The notes under the pieces are model-generated. The model was not told where the DNA came from. It saw only the letters and a list, made by a program, of their open reading frames with translations, and made no database searches. From Aphelocoma coerulescens (lineage: Eukaryota > Chordata > Aves > Passeriformes > Corvidae), in assembly GCF_041296385.1 (NCBI RefSeq), contig NC_091022.1:24509967-24573966 (forward strand): a DNA stretch of 64,000 nucleotides. The letters are read 5' to 3'. Each line of letters opens with the position of its first letter. Position 1 is the first letter of the stretch. A program made the position numbers and the translations under genes. Shown piece by piece: positions 1 to 11,987 of the stretch.

Positions 1-1773
1 GGAGTTTATACACAGCAGTTGGGTGCCATTGGAAAGAGAGGAGAATTGAAACATTAAGAGAGAAAAAAAATGGAGCACAAACACCATCTAAGTGGGGAGA
101 GGGGCTGGAGCTGATCCCTCCAGGCTTTTCTATTTCTCACTTCATATCATAAAATGGACGTCATTTTGCAAGTCTTTTTCAGGGGCTTTCAAACACCCTG
201 GGGAACCTTCTCATCTTGGGAGTGGGAGGTACATCCACAGGGTCAGGGAGAAGCCAGGAATGTGCCACTGGAGGAAATCTCATAATTAAATCTCTGCAGA
301 CAAATCCCTTTTCCTCTCAGCCCTCTAGCAGCTACATTCTCTGCCTTCCTTTACGGGAGGAGATGGGACTTTGCACTGGAGGGACAGAGGGATGGGCACC
401 TTCCCTACCACAGGACACGAGTCTCCAGAACATCAGGCACCAGTGAGATTCTCTGCAGCCCTTCATGGCTCCCTGTTGAGTTTGTAAAAACATACTTTTC
501 ATGTTTTTACAAACTGAATTCATGCTGGGCTGGGCTGCATCGAAGTCCCAGGAGGATTCTCTGGTTGAGAACAGCCTCTGATGATGCCTCTCTCCTGAGA
601 ACTGACAGGTTGGTAAAATTTCAAGCTGAAACCTCTGTTAATGCAGCTTTTTGGCAATCTGGCTCTGTTTTAGAGATTTTTTTCCTTCACTGTTATGCTG
701 GGTTGTTGTTTCGTTGGTTGTTTTTTGGGGTTTTCTTCCACATGGAAGCAAAGCTGTGTGCTCTGCTGCTGGAGACTAAACCAATGTGGTTCATGTCCAG
801 GAATCTTGGACCAGAACCTCATGAGTTTGTTCATGACCTCACACACCCTTTTAATGGTGCTTTTTTAGCAGCATGCGACAGGACTGTATTTAGTAGGGAA
901 ATGAGTGTCCTGGACAAGGGTACAGCCCCTTTCACAAGGCCATCTGCCACTGTCAGAGCAATGACAGGATGATGAGCCTAGACATGAGCAGAGTTGAGAG
1001 TTGGAGGCTCTCAAAAGACCCCTTGGGCATCTTCCAGTGGTGTAAAAGTGAAAAAAACCCAGAGTGCCTTTAAATAAATGGGAGACTGATGCTGACCTGC
1101 CTCCAGTCTTTGTAAGCTCTCTGTGCTCAGTGAACATGACCTGCGGATCAGAACCATTATTGTTTGCACCAGTGAACGAGGCTGGTGGTAATTTCTAGAT
1201 GGAGTATGTTAGATTTGGCATATTCCCTGTGCCAAATTATATTTGCTGAGCTTTTAAAAATCTTGCTAGATTAATAGCCTTTAAAAAAAAATCTATTTTA
1301 GTGCCACATTAACCACAGGCCACAGTGTATTAACTGACAAAACCCAAATTGTTCTTTAATATTCCTAAAGCTGGTGTTAAGCACAATAAGAACAATTTTC
1401 ACTTTCAATAAGAAACTGACCCTGGGTTTGCCCTCTGCCCTGACCTGGGTCTTTCTCTACAACCATGAGGGACCATGTGGAGTCATTCTGTTCTCCCTTG
1501 AAATGATGATAATTAAAAAGCATTTGCTTTCAGATTTTTCTTCCATCTGATTATCACTTCCCCTTTGGACTCTATTCCCTTCTGGACATGCAACTGGATT
1601 TTCCATAATTTTTTTTGTGCGTTACCGGTGGATTCCTCTGTTCTTTTGGTGAATCACAGCACACAGCAGTCCAGCTTTTATTTACTGCTAGATTGGTCTT
1701 CCTGAGGTTTATTTATGGCAGAGAGAAGCAGCACAGCCCACTATTCAGTGTGTTATTTGTTGATGTGCTTGCT
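1..1773. other. unique non-coding sequence
   Basis: No coding exon, RNA gene or recognised repeat is visible here apart from the short hairpin at 479-515. Open frames are short (up to 135 codons), lie in several frames on both strands and show no domain. Bases 1230-1420 are AT-rich. Confidence 0.55.
479..515. repeat. perfect 15-bp inverted repeat (hairpin)
   Basis: Two 15-base arms, AGTTTGTAAAAACAT at 479-493 and its exact reverse complement at 501-515, flank a 7-base loop. The pairing stops abruptly outside the arms. At 37 nt it is shorter than a typical microRNA precursor. It could be a cruciform-prone palindrome, a relic of a small DNA transposon or chance. It overlaps no recognised gene. 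Confidence 0.8.
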
Positions 1774-1850
1774 AGCTCAGGGCAAGTTAATGGCTGTCTC
1801 TCACCTCTGTTTTCCCATCCCGTGAAGTTTGAACACCAGTACCTGTCTGG
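1774..1850 (+). repeat. MIR-like CORE-SINE remnant
   Basis: The stretch follows the MIR 3' half in order: a 'gctcagggcaagttaa' block like the MIR 'ccttgggcaagttactta' box, then 'cacctctgttttcccatc' like 'cctcagtttcccatc', then 'accagtacctgtct' like 'aatagtacctacc'. Divergence is high, as expected for a repeat that was active before birds and mammals split. Orientation is the MIR sense strand. Bird genomes keep few such copies. Family assignment is by eye. Confidence 0.5.
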
Positions 1851-4819
1851 AAACCACGGGGTGAGGTTTTAACTGGGTGACTTTAACTGCAATTACAATG
1901 AAAAAGGTGTACAAAGTAGGAAAAAATGAAGAATAAGAAGCAGAGTTTTTTCCCTCCTTGCAATGTGTTATTAAAAGGAAGAGCTTCATACATCTCTGGT
2001 GCTGGTATCTGGACATTTTCATGGTTAGCCTCAATGACAGTCAGTGGTTTGCAAGGGACATGAAACCTCATGGTTCAGGGTTTAAACTGACCTCCAGGTG
2101 TTAGGGTATTTCTGTGTAGTCATGGTCTGTCTGCCACCAAAGAGTGTTACAGCACCTCCTGCTAAAGTCGTCGGTGCTTGGTTCCTGGCTGGGATGGGAG
2201 ATGTGAGCCAGAATGTGGTAACTCCTGGCTCCCTAAAATTGCAGACACAAGGGGAATATTTTGAAGAAAAAATCAGTTTCCTAATTACATCAGTTACATC
2301 ATTGTTTAACAAAATCTGTCCTCCAGCACCATGACAGCTTGGGAAGAAGTCACCTTCCTCCCTGTCTGCTCTGCTGTCTTTTCCTGCCCTGTCAGTGCTG
2401 GGGCACTGCTGTTATCTCAGCGACCAAAACAATGAAGCTTAAAAATGCCCTTCTCCTTTGCTTTTTTTTTTTTTTTTGAGGACAGATTTAATCCTGGATC
2501 AATTGGCTGATCAGCGTGGAGGGGATGGAGGGACAGAAACTTCTTAAGCCAGCCCTAAGGAGTGGCTGGGCCTCCCATATTTAGAGCTACTGAGGAAATC
2601 AGGGCATCTTCTGGACAGGGAATTTTTCTCTGCCATTCGGAATCAAAGCAGCTTTTTACACATCCTGGACAATCATCCCTTGGAAATGCTGAAAGGGAGA
2701 AAAAGGACTTGTAGCACCCAATTTGTTTTCCAAAGTGACTGACAAATTTTCATGCTTCAAAAATAAGTACAGAAAGCAGAGATTGCCTATGCAAATGGAC
2801 CAAAATAAAAAGGGGATAAGAAGTAACTTCATTTACTGATTTATTCAGAGCAGAGCAGACAAATAACATTATTGTCACTTTGGACAGCTTCCGTAAGGGA
2901 AAGAAAACACTCAGATTTCAGCATTTCTGACTGTCTACTTCTTTTAAATCCTTTAAAGTCCTGCACCTGGAGCTCCCCTAAGAGCAAGCTGATGTAATTC
3001 ACTACCTGCAGTGACTGGGGCCAGGGTCTGTTTTATGGGTTTGGCTGCTGCAACACAAAATCAGAGTGTGGGTAGATTTGTATTTTCTTCGATCAGAGGG
3101 CTCGATAATGCTGTGCTGGTACAACACTGCAAAATATTTACTAGCTCAGAGAAGAGCAAGGGAAGAATTGTTGAAAGCAGAATTGATGTTCCTAACTTGA
3201 AGTTTTCTTTGCTCTTGGTTTTAGGTACCTGATCCCCAAGAGAAATGGTTTGGGGGGGCGGGTGGAAAGAGCAAAGTGTATTGTCTCTGTGTTTCCCATG
3301 CATTGTTCCCTATGAAAGCATCTCCCTGCAACCTTTACCTTCTGTTCAGACAGCCCCAGCCTGTGAGGAGAGAATGGCAGATTTGTGCTTTCTAAGCTCC
3401 AGATGGGGCTCCTTTCTTCTTCCTCTGTAAGTTAATGGTGTCTTGCTGAGACCAACTGGGCATGTAAAGATTTGGGCAAAACTCACAGCAGTGGTCTCAT
3501 AACCTCAAGGCTTCCCAGTCTCATCCCAACGTGACGGCCGGTCCCCAGCGGAGCTTGGCTGTGGCTCTGATGTGGTGCCAAAGGAGATGGGGAAGGTTGT
3601 GTTGATTACATCTGTTTACCAACGGTTAAATAAATTAAAAGCCCATTGCAGACCACCAGCAGGCCCTGCTTTCTGCCCAAGGTCTGCCTTGCACGCTGGT
3701 ATCGCTCTCTGTGTGTCAGTATTGCCAGCGTGGCTCTGGTTTGGTCAGGATGAATCTTCACAAGTACAAGTAAGCGAGATAAGAGCTTCCTTCTTCCAGC
3801 AACACCAAGCACCTGAGCCAGATCCTCTCATCAGAGCTGGGTCACACCAGTGAAGCTACTGGCTGTGCTGATTTGCACCATAGGGCAGCTGGACCAGCTC
3901 CCTCCTCGCCCACATCCTATGCTAAAAACAAAGATGGGAAGAAACATTTGTGGGATCCCATCTAAGACCTTGGCGAACCCTGGAAGAGGACAAAAATCCT
4001 CCAGCAGAAGGATTTTGTACTTTGTTGTCAGTATTGGTACAGCATGGGAAGGGTCTGCCCCGATCATGGTCCCTGCATACTGGGATTTGTGTAAAGTCCC
4101 TGTAAGGGACAGTCACTGTCCTGAAGAACGCGTGGTCTTGGTAAGTGGGAGCAGAAATGAGGCAGCAACAGAACTGGCTGCAGTGATGGGAGGCTGGGGA
4201 GGAGCTTGGAAGAGAATGTGATTTCCACTCATGAGTCTGATCCAATACTGTCACTCCAGCTGGCAGAATCCTGTGGGAAGGAGGCCTGGAGGGTAAGGAA
4301 GACTAAGTGGCCAGCTAGGGCTCCTCTGCCTCTAATTTCTTTGATTCTCTGAGCTAAGCCGTCAGATCCCTATTTGAGGATTTTTTTATAATTCATTCCT
4401 AAGCAGCAAGATTACCAGCCATATGGACAAAGGATACTAGAGAAAGATTATTAAGATTATTAAAACAGATTATTTTTGCCATTGGAGTAGAAGTTGTGAT
4501 CAGTGGGAAAGGCTTGAGCCAGGCAACTAAGGCAAGAGCTTTCATACTTTTACTTGCCCAGCCTAACCTCAGAGCTGCTGGTGGTTTCTTGAGCAGAGGT
4601 GTGTAATCTGTTACCTGTTGCCAAAGATGGGGAAGGGGATGTTCTGGAGACCTGAGATTTACCCATGCATCACTGTGAGCATGTATGGAAATCATATGTG
4701 TGAGTCCTGTTTGCTCTGATAGAAACTTGTGTGGCAGGAAACACCTTTGAGAAGAGAGCTTGCTCACCGTTTTGGAGAGATGATGACCCTTCTTTCCCAT
4801 CAACCATCACTGTATCTGT
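1851..4819. other. unique non-coding sequence
   Basis: No gene or recognised interspersed repeat is seen. A run of 16 T lies at 2462-2477. Short overlapping open frames on both strands (the longest about 135 codons near 4.4-4.8 kb) show no motif and no paired splice signals that would suggest exons. Confidence 0.5.
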
Positions 4820-4893
4820 GATGCCATAAGGTGGGACAGCTGACCCTAGCTGACCAGAGGGACATTCCAGACCATACAACATCATACTCAGCA

Positions 4894-4899
4894 TATAAA
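4894..4899 (+). promoter_or_regulatory. TATA box of the ERV LTR
   Basis: TATAAA sits in the 'cagcatataaatctggggg' context, which is the usual core-promoter position in this LTR family. A cap site would be expected about 25-30 bases downstream, near 4922-4930. Whether it still drives transcription is unknown. Confidence 0.55.
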
Positions 4900-5067
4900 T
4901 CTGGGGGAAGAAGGAGGAAGGGGATGAATTTTGGAGAGGGGGTGTTGTCTTTGCCTTCTGAAGTGTGATGGAACCCGGCTTTCCTGCACATGGCTGTCCA
5001 TGGGCAGTGGTGAATGAATTCCTTGGTTTGCTTTGCTTTGCTTGCACATGTGGCTTTCATGTCACCT

Positions 5068-5073
5068 ATTAAA
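5068..5073 (+). promoter_or_regulatory. polyadenylation signal of the ERV LTR
   Basis: ATTAAA, a common variant signal, sits just before 'ctgtctttatctcaaccc', where this LTR family carries its poly(A) signal. It lies about 170 bases downstream of the TATA box, consistent with the short R region of an LTR. Confidence 0.5.
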
Positions 5074-5196
5074 CTGTCTTTATCTCAACCCATGAGTTTT
5101 CTCATTTTCACCCTTCCAATTCTCTCTCCCATCTCACCCGGGGAGTGAGCGAGGGGTGGTGTGGGGCTGAGTTGCCAGCTGGGGTTAAGCCACGGA

Positions 5197-8100
5197 GAGA
5201 CTTGCAGAGCTACCAGGCACAGACGTTGTTATTTTTGGTATAAGTGTTCTTGTTTCAGGTTTTTTCAGGTGTGAAGTTTCCCTGTTCGACAGCCCATCAA
5301 TCACATAGGGGACACCATTAATAAATCTGTCCATGATTCTCCCTTGAGCTTGAAGAAAGAAAAACTCCAACTGTTAACAATTATTATAGAAAATTAACTC
5401 CATGGCTTTAAACAAAGTCTCATTGCAGGCTATTTTTGCATCATAAGAATGGGGGGGAGGAAAAATCACCCTAAGACCTACAATGATATGAATTCAAATT
5501 TCTTTGAGAAAACAGACATCTGACAAAAGTTTAATCCTGGAAGCAGAGGCAACTCCAATGGCTTCTCATACTCTTCTGTTGAACCTGACTCCTTGCTAGC
5601 TCCATTTGCTGACTGGACACTGCAGAATGGCATAATGGGAGTCAGCAGCATTTCATTTAAAAAGCCAGCACGGCTTGCTGCAATTTTCTAGGGTCACCTC
5701 ATAAAAAATATTTCCCCATCCTTCCTGAATCTCTCACAGCATTTTTTGGCCATGCTTGGCTGTGTCTTTTAGAAAGCCTCTGCTCCTGGTTTCCTGACTG
5801 TCAGTCATGAAGAAGATAAGTGATGGAGGGTTCCTTCCAACTCCTAGCAATCCATTCCAGTGGCTAATTACCTTGACTGCCAGTGATTTGCAAGCTCTGA
5901 CTGGTTTGAACCTTGTTGGCTTCAGCTGCCAGCAATGGATGCCATTGTGTCTTTGTCTTCTGGATTAAAAAGTGCTTTATGCCCTGTGAAGGAACCACAG
6001 TCTGTGATCCTGTCTATGGTTCATGGGAAGCAGGAAGGGTATATCCATGGGTGGAGGTCCTGTCATCCCAGAGCCTGCCTTGGAGAACAGCAGGATCACA
6101 CAGGAAATTTCCTGGGATTTTTAATATATTTCTACCTGCTCAAGGACTATGCTGTCTTGGCTGGTCTGATCCATGTGCACACAGGATCAGACACCCAGGA
6201 GCTGTTGTGCAAGAGGTGCAGTTCCCTCTGCCCAACACCAGTTCTGAGCCACCACAGGCCAGTTGACTCCTGGCCCCCATAACCTTCTGATCACCTCTGC
6301 ATTTAGCAGAGGTCTCCCCTTTCCACACACATGCTTCTTAGGAGCTCATTGCAACCTTCCCGTGCCCCTGCCTCTCCCAAGTCTCCCTGTGAGGTGTCAT
6401 TTGCTTCCCTCTGTCTCTGCCTGAAGCTTTCTCTGGGTTGATGAATCCATGCACAGCAGTAGGTTATATTCATTTGTCTTCTTCTCCAGTTCATTTATCA
6501 CGAGGGGTGCTCTGTTGTGGAGAATCCTGATAAAAAGCCCTCTTATTCTCCCAGTTCGCTGAAATGAGGCATTTCAATCAGCTGATTGCTTATTTCTGCG
6601 ACCTTGCTGGCAAATCTGGGCAGCACCCAGAAGGGTGGGCATGGAGATCTCCCTTTGTCACTCTTCTCATGTGGAAGAATGACAAAAGCATTTTCCTTTC
6701 CCTCCTGCTGTCTGCTCCAAACAGTTTTGCCTTGGCTTTTATTTTCACCTTATTTTCCCCTGTAGAATCAGGTTGGCTGTGCTTGTGGCAAGGCTTGAAC
6801 ATCTCTAAGGATGGAGATCCCCCACCTCTGATGTCCTGTCCTGAAACCATCCCAGCTGCCCACGAGCACTTGGATAGGGACATCCATAGAGCTGCTCCAT
6901 GCTGTAAATGGGTGTGATTTTTTCTAGCAGAAGTGATGCCTGCTCGTGGCTTTTTTGTGTATGTGGCACATTTTCCCTCTCACAGCCACACCAAGAACCA
7001 TGCCAGTCCTTACAAAGTACATATTACTTGCAGGTTCAGGCTTGCAAACACATGCATGGGTTTCACCTTAGGTATGGCAATAGAAAGGATATTGGTACTA
7101 TTCAATAGTACATCTCACCATGATGTAAATGTGGATGCTACTGTTTAATACTTTCCCCTGCATCCATCCCTTTTGCAGCAAAAGACTTAGTAGAGGAACA
7201 TGATGCAGCCTGAGCTCTTCCCCATCACCAGTGAGAACAAATGGGTTCTAGTAGCAAAGCAGACCGTGGCTTTATCATTCTTTTGACAGGTAATTGTCTC
7301 CCTGGTAAATATATCTGAGACTCTCGGAGAGCACTTCTCAGTGGCTGGAATGAAGTTGTTTCACTCCTGGCAGCGAGGAATGAGCCCGGCAGTGGCACTG
7401 GCTTGTTGCTCTGTGTCTCCCTCTGAGCCCCACGCTCCTGAAAGCCTGGTGAGACTCTTTATTATCCCCTGATTATGTCATGTGTCCTCACTTGCCTGGT
7501 ATGACCATCAGGCATGTTATTTATTGCCGTGTTTTTCCACTGACCTGTTGTAGCCCCTTCTCTGAGGCATTTCACACACCACCAGGAGATGATGTTCTCT
7601 CCCAAGAGTTTGCAGCAGAAAGGCTTACTCAGCTGTAAACTCTGTTAAGTGCTGCCCCTCACTTGCTAGGAAAACCAAAATTCAGATGCAAGAAGGGCTG
7701 TGGTGTGCTACTGGATGCAAAAAGGCAGATACAGCCTCCCCTGCAGGGAGAATGAACATTGGAGGTTGAAATGAGCTGCTAGGGAAGTATAGCAAAGAGA
7801 AATTCAGCCAAGGAAATAGGGGAATGGGCCTAGAGAGAAACTGGGGAAAGAAGTAGAGGCTCCAGCAGAAAATCTTGGGCTATACGGTAAAAATGAGGAG
7901 ATGAACCTTTCCAGCTCTCACAGGAATATGAATGCAAATAGGCGCTCTTGAAGGTTTCAAGTCTCCCCAAAAGGACTTAAAATCCCAGCATCCCAAGTCA
8001 GGGTAGAGAAGTGGTCCTGCAGAGCCATTCAGCCTCCATTTCAGTACTGTACCAAAGCAAGGGCTTGAGCTCCATCCCTGGGTTTGCCTGCTCAGGAGGA

Positions 8101-8811
8101 ACCCAAACAACAAACAAGGGGGTTTAACACAGTGATACTTCCCAGACAAAATGTGTTTTGCTTAGGAAAAATGCTTAGTTTTTCTCTCTTTCTTCCTGCC
8201 TTCTCACCCCCTCCCACTCTTCTAGTTTTCAGCCAGACCAAGTCCTTGAACTGACACAACTTCTCAAGGAGGCACAAGGAAGGCAACAGGAATACACAGG
8301 GCTGTAGTATGGCAAGGGAGCAGAGAACAGCAGTCCTGATGAAAGGTGACTTCAGCTGGGGCAGAACCCTCTCCTGAACTGGTGAATGCTCATAGAAAAG
8401 ACAAAATTGTTTGTTGGCCATTGTTCATTTGAAGTTTTTCCGCTGGGATTTCAGTAAATCCCTTTTGGATTCAGGGTCTGGTATACTGGAAAACCATTAT
8501 TCCCAGTGAAGCTGAAATGCTGAAGCTGTGCAGAGCTGTGCAGGTGCTAGTGGAGCCTGATCCTGCCACTTGCCACACAGGGCCCCAGGAAACCCAGCCC
8601 TTTGGTTGTCATCTCACTTGCCTCTCTGTATCTCTCTTCAATCAGTCCAACGGGGTCTGACAGCGTTGGAAAGCTTTCCTCCCTCCAGGCCTTTGTGGGT
8701 CAGTGCCCGAGTCTCAGACCCGCTAGTAATGAGCCTTATAAAGAAATAATGAGCTGGAAAGAGAGGAAGAAATGGAGGAGAAATTCCTCCAGACATTTGG
8801 AGGTTTTATTG
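5197..8811. other. unique non-coding sequence
   Basis: No gene is recognised. Open frames of up to 117 codons are scattered in all frames. A short 'gggttccttccaactcctag' string near 5828 resembles a CR1 3' end but lacks the rest of the element. No tandem repeat is visible. Confidence 0.5.
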
Positions 8812-8906
8812 CTTTTTTTGGTTTGGTTTGGGTTTTTTTTTGGTTTTGGTTTTTTTTTGTTTGGTTGGGGTTTTTTTGGTTGGTTTTTTTTTTTTTTTTT
8901 TTTTTT
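8812..8906. repeat. T/G-rich low-complexity block with T23
   Basis: Runs of T separated by GG or GGG (TTTGG-like units) make up 8812-8883, followed by 23 uninterrupted T at 8884-8906. On the minus strand this is an A/C-rich tract ending in poly(A). Open frames across it, rich in Phe/Trp/Gly on plus or Lys/Asn/Pro on minus, are artefacts of composition. Confidence 0.85.
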
Positions 8907-9639
8907 GCTATAGCTATGATCAAGACTTGCGAAGGTTGCTTTTCTGGGGAAGATGTTTTGCCAGCTCATAGCTTGCTCCACTGGTTCCCTTGCTGCCCTT
9001 TGGAAAATTTAATCTCTATTAAAATACGGGAGTCTTGAACAATTGAAAGGGCTGAATTTCACCACCTGTGCAAAGCCACTGAATTGATTCATTAAATACT
9101 GGGATGCAGGTTGCTCCCTGAAAGAGTCAAAGAATGGAAAACTTTCTTGGCACCATGGTTCAGGTCCTGGGAAGACAGAGAGAGAAAATGATGCTGGGGA
9201 TACCATGTCAAGTTATTGCTCCTCAGGGCTGCAGGGAGCATGAGGTGCTAAAAGCATCCTCTGGTTCCTGCAGGTCCCTCCTCCTTTGCAACAGCCTTGT
9301 GTGGGTGCTGGTGGTCACTGTGCAAGGCTGGGGGAATATTTCTTCCAGCTGGGAATATTTATTTTGAGACATGAATCAGCCTCTTTTGGTTCTGGGAGGC
9401 CAGTGTGGTCCAGAAACCTGCATCTGGTCCTTGTTGGACCCCTTGTCCCACCCAAGTTCTTGAGTCACAGCCACTGAGCCAAGCAGCAACCCCATTTTAG
9501 TACCCATTTTAGTTTTGGTTTTTAGTGGGATCCAAAGCCACCACTGTCTTGCTTTTCCATGTGTAAGAACTGTGCCTGACTCCTTTGCTGAGGCAGACTG
9601 CAAGGGGAAGAAGGATGGGCTGTGTTTCCCTGACCAGCT
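8907..9639. other. unique sequence running into the LTR
   Basis: No gene is recognised. The last ~100 bases may belong to the 5' part of the following LTR, whose start could not be fixed. Confidence 0.4.
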
Positions 9640-10631
9640 GTACTGGCTGTGCCAAGCTTTGGTAGCAGGGGGGCTACAGGGGTGGCTTCTGTGAGGAGCC
9701 AGAAGCTTCCTCCATGTCCAGCAGAGCCAATCCCTGGTGGCTCCAGAAGATGGACGTGCTGCTGGCCAAGGCTGGGCCAATTAGAAGTGGTGGTAACGCC
9801 TCTGTGGTAACAGATTTGAGAAGAAAGAAAAAAAGTTATTGTGCAGTTGTAGTTGCGGCCAGAGAAAAGCGGAGTGAGAATGTGTGAGATCAACAACTCT
9901 GCAGAGACCAAGGTCAGTGGAGAAGGAGGGGGAGGAGGTGCTCCAGGTGCCAGAGCTGGGAGTCCTCTGCAGCTCATGCTGAAGACCAGGGTGAAGCATC
10001 TGTGCCCCTGCAGCTTGTGGAGGAGACCCACGCCAGAGCAGGTGGATGCCTGAGAGGAGGCTGTGAGCCCGTGGGAGATCTGTGGAGAGAGAAGCCCACT
10101 CGGGAGCATCCTGTCCTTGATGGAAGAATGGCCCACACTGCAGCAGTTTGGGGGGGATGGACTCATGTTGGAGAAGTTTATGGAGAACTGTTGCTTGTGA
10201 GATGATCTCATGTTGGGGAAGTTCACGGAGAATGGTCTCCTGTGGGAGGGACCCCATGGTGCAGCAGGGGAACGACTCCTCTCCCTGAGCAGCTGGAGAA
10301 ACCACAGGTGATGAACTGACCATAACCCCTACTCCCTGTCTCCCTGTGCTGCTGGGGTAGGAGGTGGAGCTGGGAAAGTGGGAGGAGAAGGTGTTTTCAA
10401 GGTTTTATTTTACTTCTCATGATCTGATTCTGTTAGCAATAAATTCAATTAACATCTCTAATTCGAGCCTGTTTTGCCCATGAGGCTATTTCTGAATGAT
10501 CTCTCCTAGTCCATATCTCAGCTCATAAATCCTCTGTTATATTTCCTCTCCCCTGTCCAGCTGTGGAGGGCAGTGAGAAAGAGGCTTGGGTGGGTGTCTG
10601 ACATCTGGGCAGTGTCAGCCCACTATACCAG
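9640..10631 (+). mobile_element. avian ERV solo LTR, about 1 kb
   Basis: The segment follows a common avian LTR for most of its length. Landmarks in order are 'ggctacaggggtggcttctg' (9670s), 'ccagcagagccaat' (9717), 'ggtggtaacgcctctg' (9789), 'gaggaggtgctccagg' (9932), 'agcaggtggatgcctgag' (10037), 'gggagggaccccatgg' (10242) and 'tgatgaactgaccataac' (10309). An AATAAA signal lies at 10438-10443, followed by 'cctgttttgcccatgag', 'tttcctctcccctgtcc' and an end near 'cagcccactatacc'. There is no internal retroviral coding sequence on either side, so it is probably a solo LTR left by recombination. Large minus-strand open frames across it (up to 234 codons) result from its GC-rich, stop-poor composition. 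Confidence 0.8.
10438..10443 (+). promoter_or_regulatory. polyadenylation signal of the solo LTR
   Basis: AATAAA occurs in 'gcaataaattcaattaac', the expected place in this LTR family between U3/R and U5. It could end transcripts that run through on the plus strand. Confidence 0.55.
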
Positions 10632-11030
10632 CTCAGGTTTGCTACCTTGGTGATGGGGGGAATGCTGAATGGGGGGAATGATGCCCAGGTGAGCAGCTGA
10701 GGGAAAGGCAGTCTGTCCCTCCTTACAGCTCCCAGCTGAGCTGGGCAAGTCGTGCTGGTGGGTTGTTGGTCTGGAGGAGCCCAGGAAGGGGGCAGGTTGG
10801 GCCACAGCACCTCCCCTGCTCTGTGCACCCCTCTCCCAGGCCTCCCCAAGCCCCTGCTCCCCAGGACACAGCCCCAGCCTTGTGAGCCTGGGCAGCTCTG
10901 CTCAATTTGAGCAGACCTATTTAAAATTCAGCTGGGAGATGGGCTCTGGCTTGTTACAATGCCGTTGCTGGAAATGGAGTCATCACCGGAGACTATTCCT
11001 TTTTACAACTTTAGGTATATAGATTTCCTC

Positions 11031-11110
11031 TCAATTCAATTTATTTTTATATAGTGTCTTTAATACACTGTCTCTCCAAATGCTTTAGCAGATAGAATTG
11101 AAATAATGAG
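11031..11110 (+). repeat. possible ancient vertebrate SINE tail
   Basis: The order 'tttatatagtgtctttaata', 'cactgtctctccaaatgctt' resembles the 'tatatagcgcctttca...ctcaaagcgcttta' tail found in several very old vertebrate SINE-like families, with CpG-type decay (gc to gt). The family cannot be named from inspection. If real, the strong preservation in a bird would suggest that the copy has a function. Confidence 0.3.
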
Positions 11111-11953
11111 ATAACGCTTTGCAGGAGTGTGTGCAGCCGCTCTCAGACAGGCAGCGGGGTAAAGCAATAGATGGAGATGGAGCAGAGAGTGCAAGGTGGA
11201 GGCTGCATCACTTGGAAGCAGCAGTAATATGAGCAAACATTCACACAGACTATTTATGGTGAGCACAAAGGCTGATGGATATGAAGAAAAGCAAGCAGGC
11301 AGGTGTGATCGAAAAGGAGGAATTAAGGAGTAATTTCGATTGAAGAAAGATGGCTCTAAAATGGAATGAATTCGAGGGAGGGATGTTCTCAGCCAAATGG
11401 ATCAAAGACAGTGAAAGCAATCCTTGAATCTCTCTGTTCATCAGGAATGGAAGCCTTGTTTGCTCCTCCATCACTGTGATATGAAACAGAGATGGGGACG
11501 GTGTAGGTACTGTGGCTCCACTCCACACAGGTGCTGAAATTGCTGCGTTGCCCTATTGAATTCCCTGGAAATGGCCAAGTGTGCAAAGACGCAAATGCAC
11601 CCAGCTGGAAATTTCTCTCTGAGCCTGTTTTCGACAGATAATGTTGATATGAGAAGCGCAAAAGGTTTTAGAGGAGAAGAACCGGCCAGAAGGGGAAACT
11701 GTTTCAGTCTTATTAACACAGGAGCGACAGGACAGACTGTGACAGGGCAGGTGTTGGTTAAAAATAAACATAAACACAAAACGCTTTGGTGAAAAATGTA
11801 AACAACATTGAAAAGGAAACTTAATTTCATCCACCTCATGTCACTTTTACTCAACAGAAAAGAGCAGCATGAGAAATTGCAACATTTTTTGTTTTCATTG
11901 CAGTTTGGACTGGCAGGGAAAATGAAATCATTGGTTTTCCTCTAAAAGGGACA

Positions 11954-11987
11954 CTCCTGTCACCTCAGCCACGGTGAGTGACAGGAG
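11954..11987. repeat. 10-bp hairpin
   Basis: CTCCTGTCAC at 11954-11963 pairs perfectly with GTGACAGGAG at 11978-11987 across a 14-base loop. No gene context is seen. Confidence 0.7.

Larger units (their letters stand above)
4825..5196 (+). mobile_element. avian ERV solo LTR fragment
   Basis: This matches an abundant avian retroviral LTR in order. First comes a U3 part with 'gggacagctgaccctagctg' near 4837 and 'gggacattccagaccata' near 4859. A TATA box follows at 4894-4899, then an ATTAAA polyadenylation signal at 5068-5073 and a U5 part with 'ctttatctcaacccatgag' and 'gggagtgagcgag'. The end is 'gctggggttaagccacgga'. The 5' boundary is uncertain: the start of U3 is not recognisable, so the copy is probably 5'-truncated or badly diverged. 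No gag, pol or env sequence adjoins it, so it is a solo or fragmentary LTR. Family class was not determined. Confidence 0.75.

Noticed and set aside
5822..5853. CR1-like 3' tail
   Set aside because: Only one short string resembles CR1; the upstream part and the terminal octamers are missing.
8602..9038. Phe/Trp/Gly-rich and Lys/Asn/Pro-rich frames
   Set aside because: They are artefacts of the T/G-rich low-complexity block with T23.
9522..10323. Minus-strand open frames of 234 and 180 codons
   Set aside because: They lie over the avian solo LTR and its 5' flank, overlap each other in different frames and reflect the stop-poor composition of the LTR.
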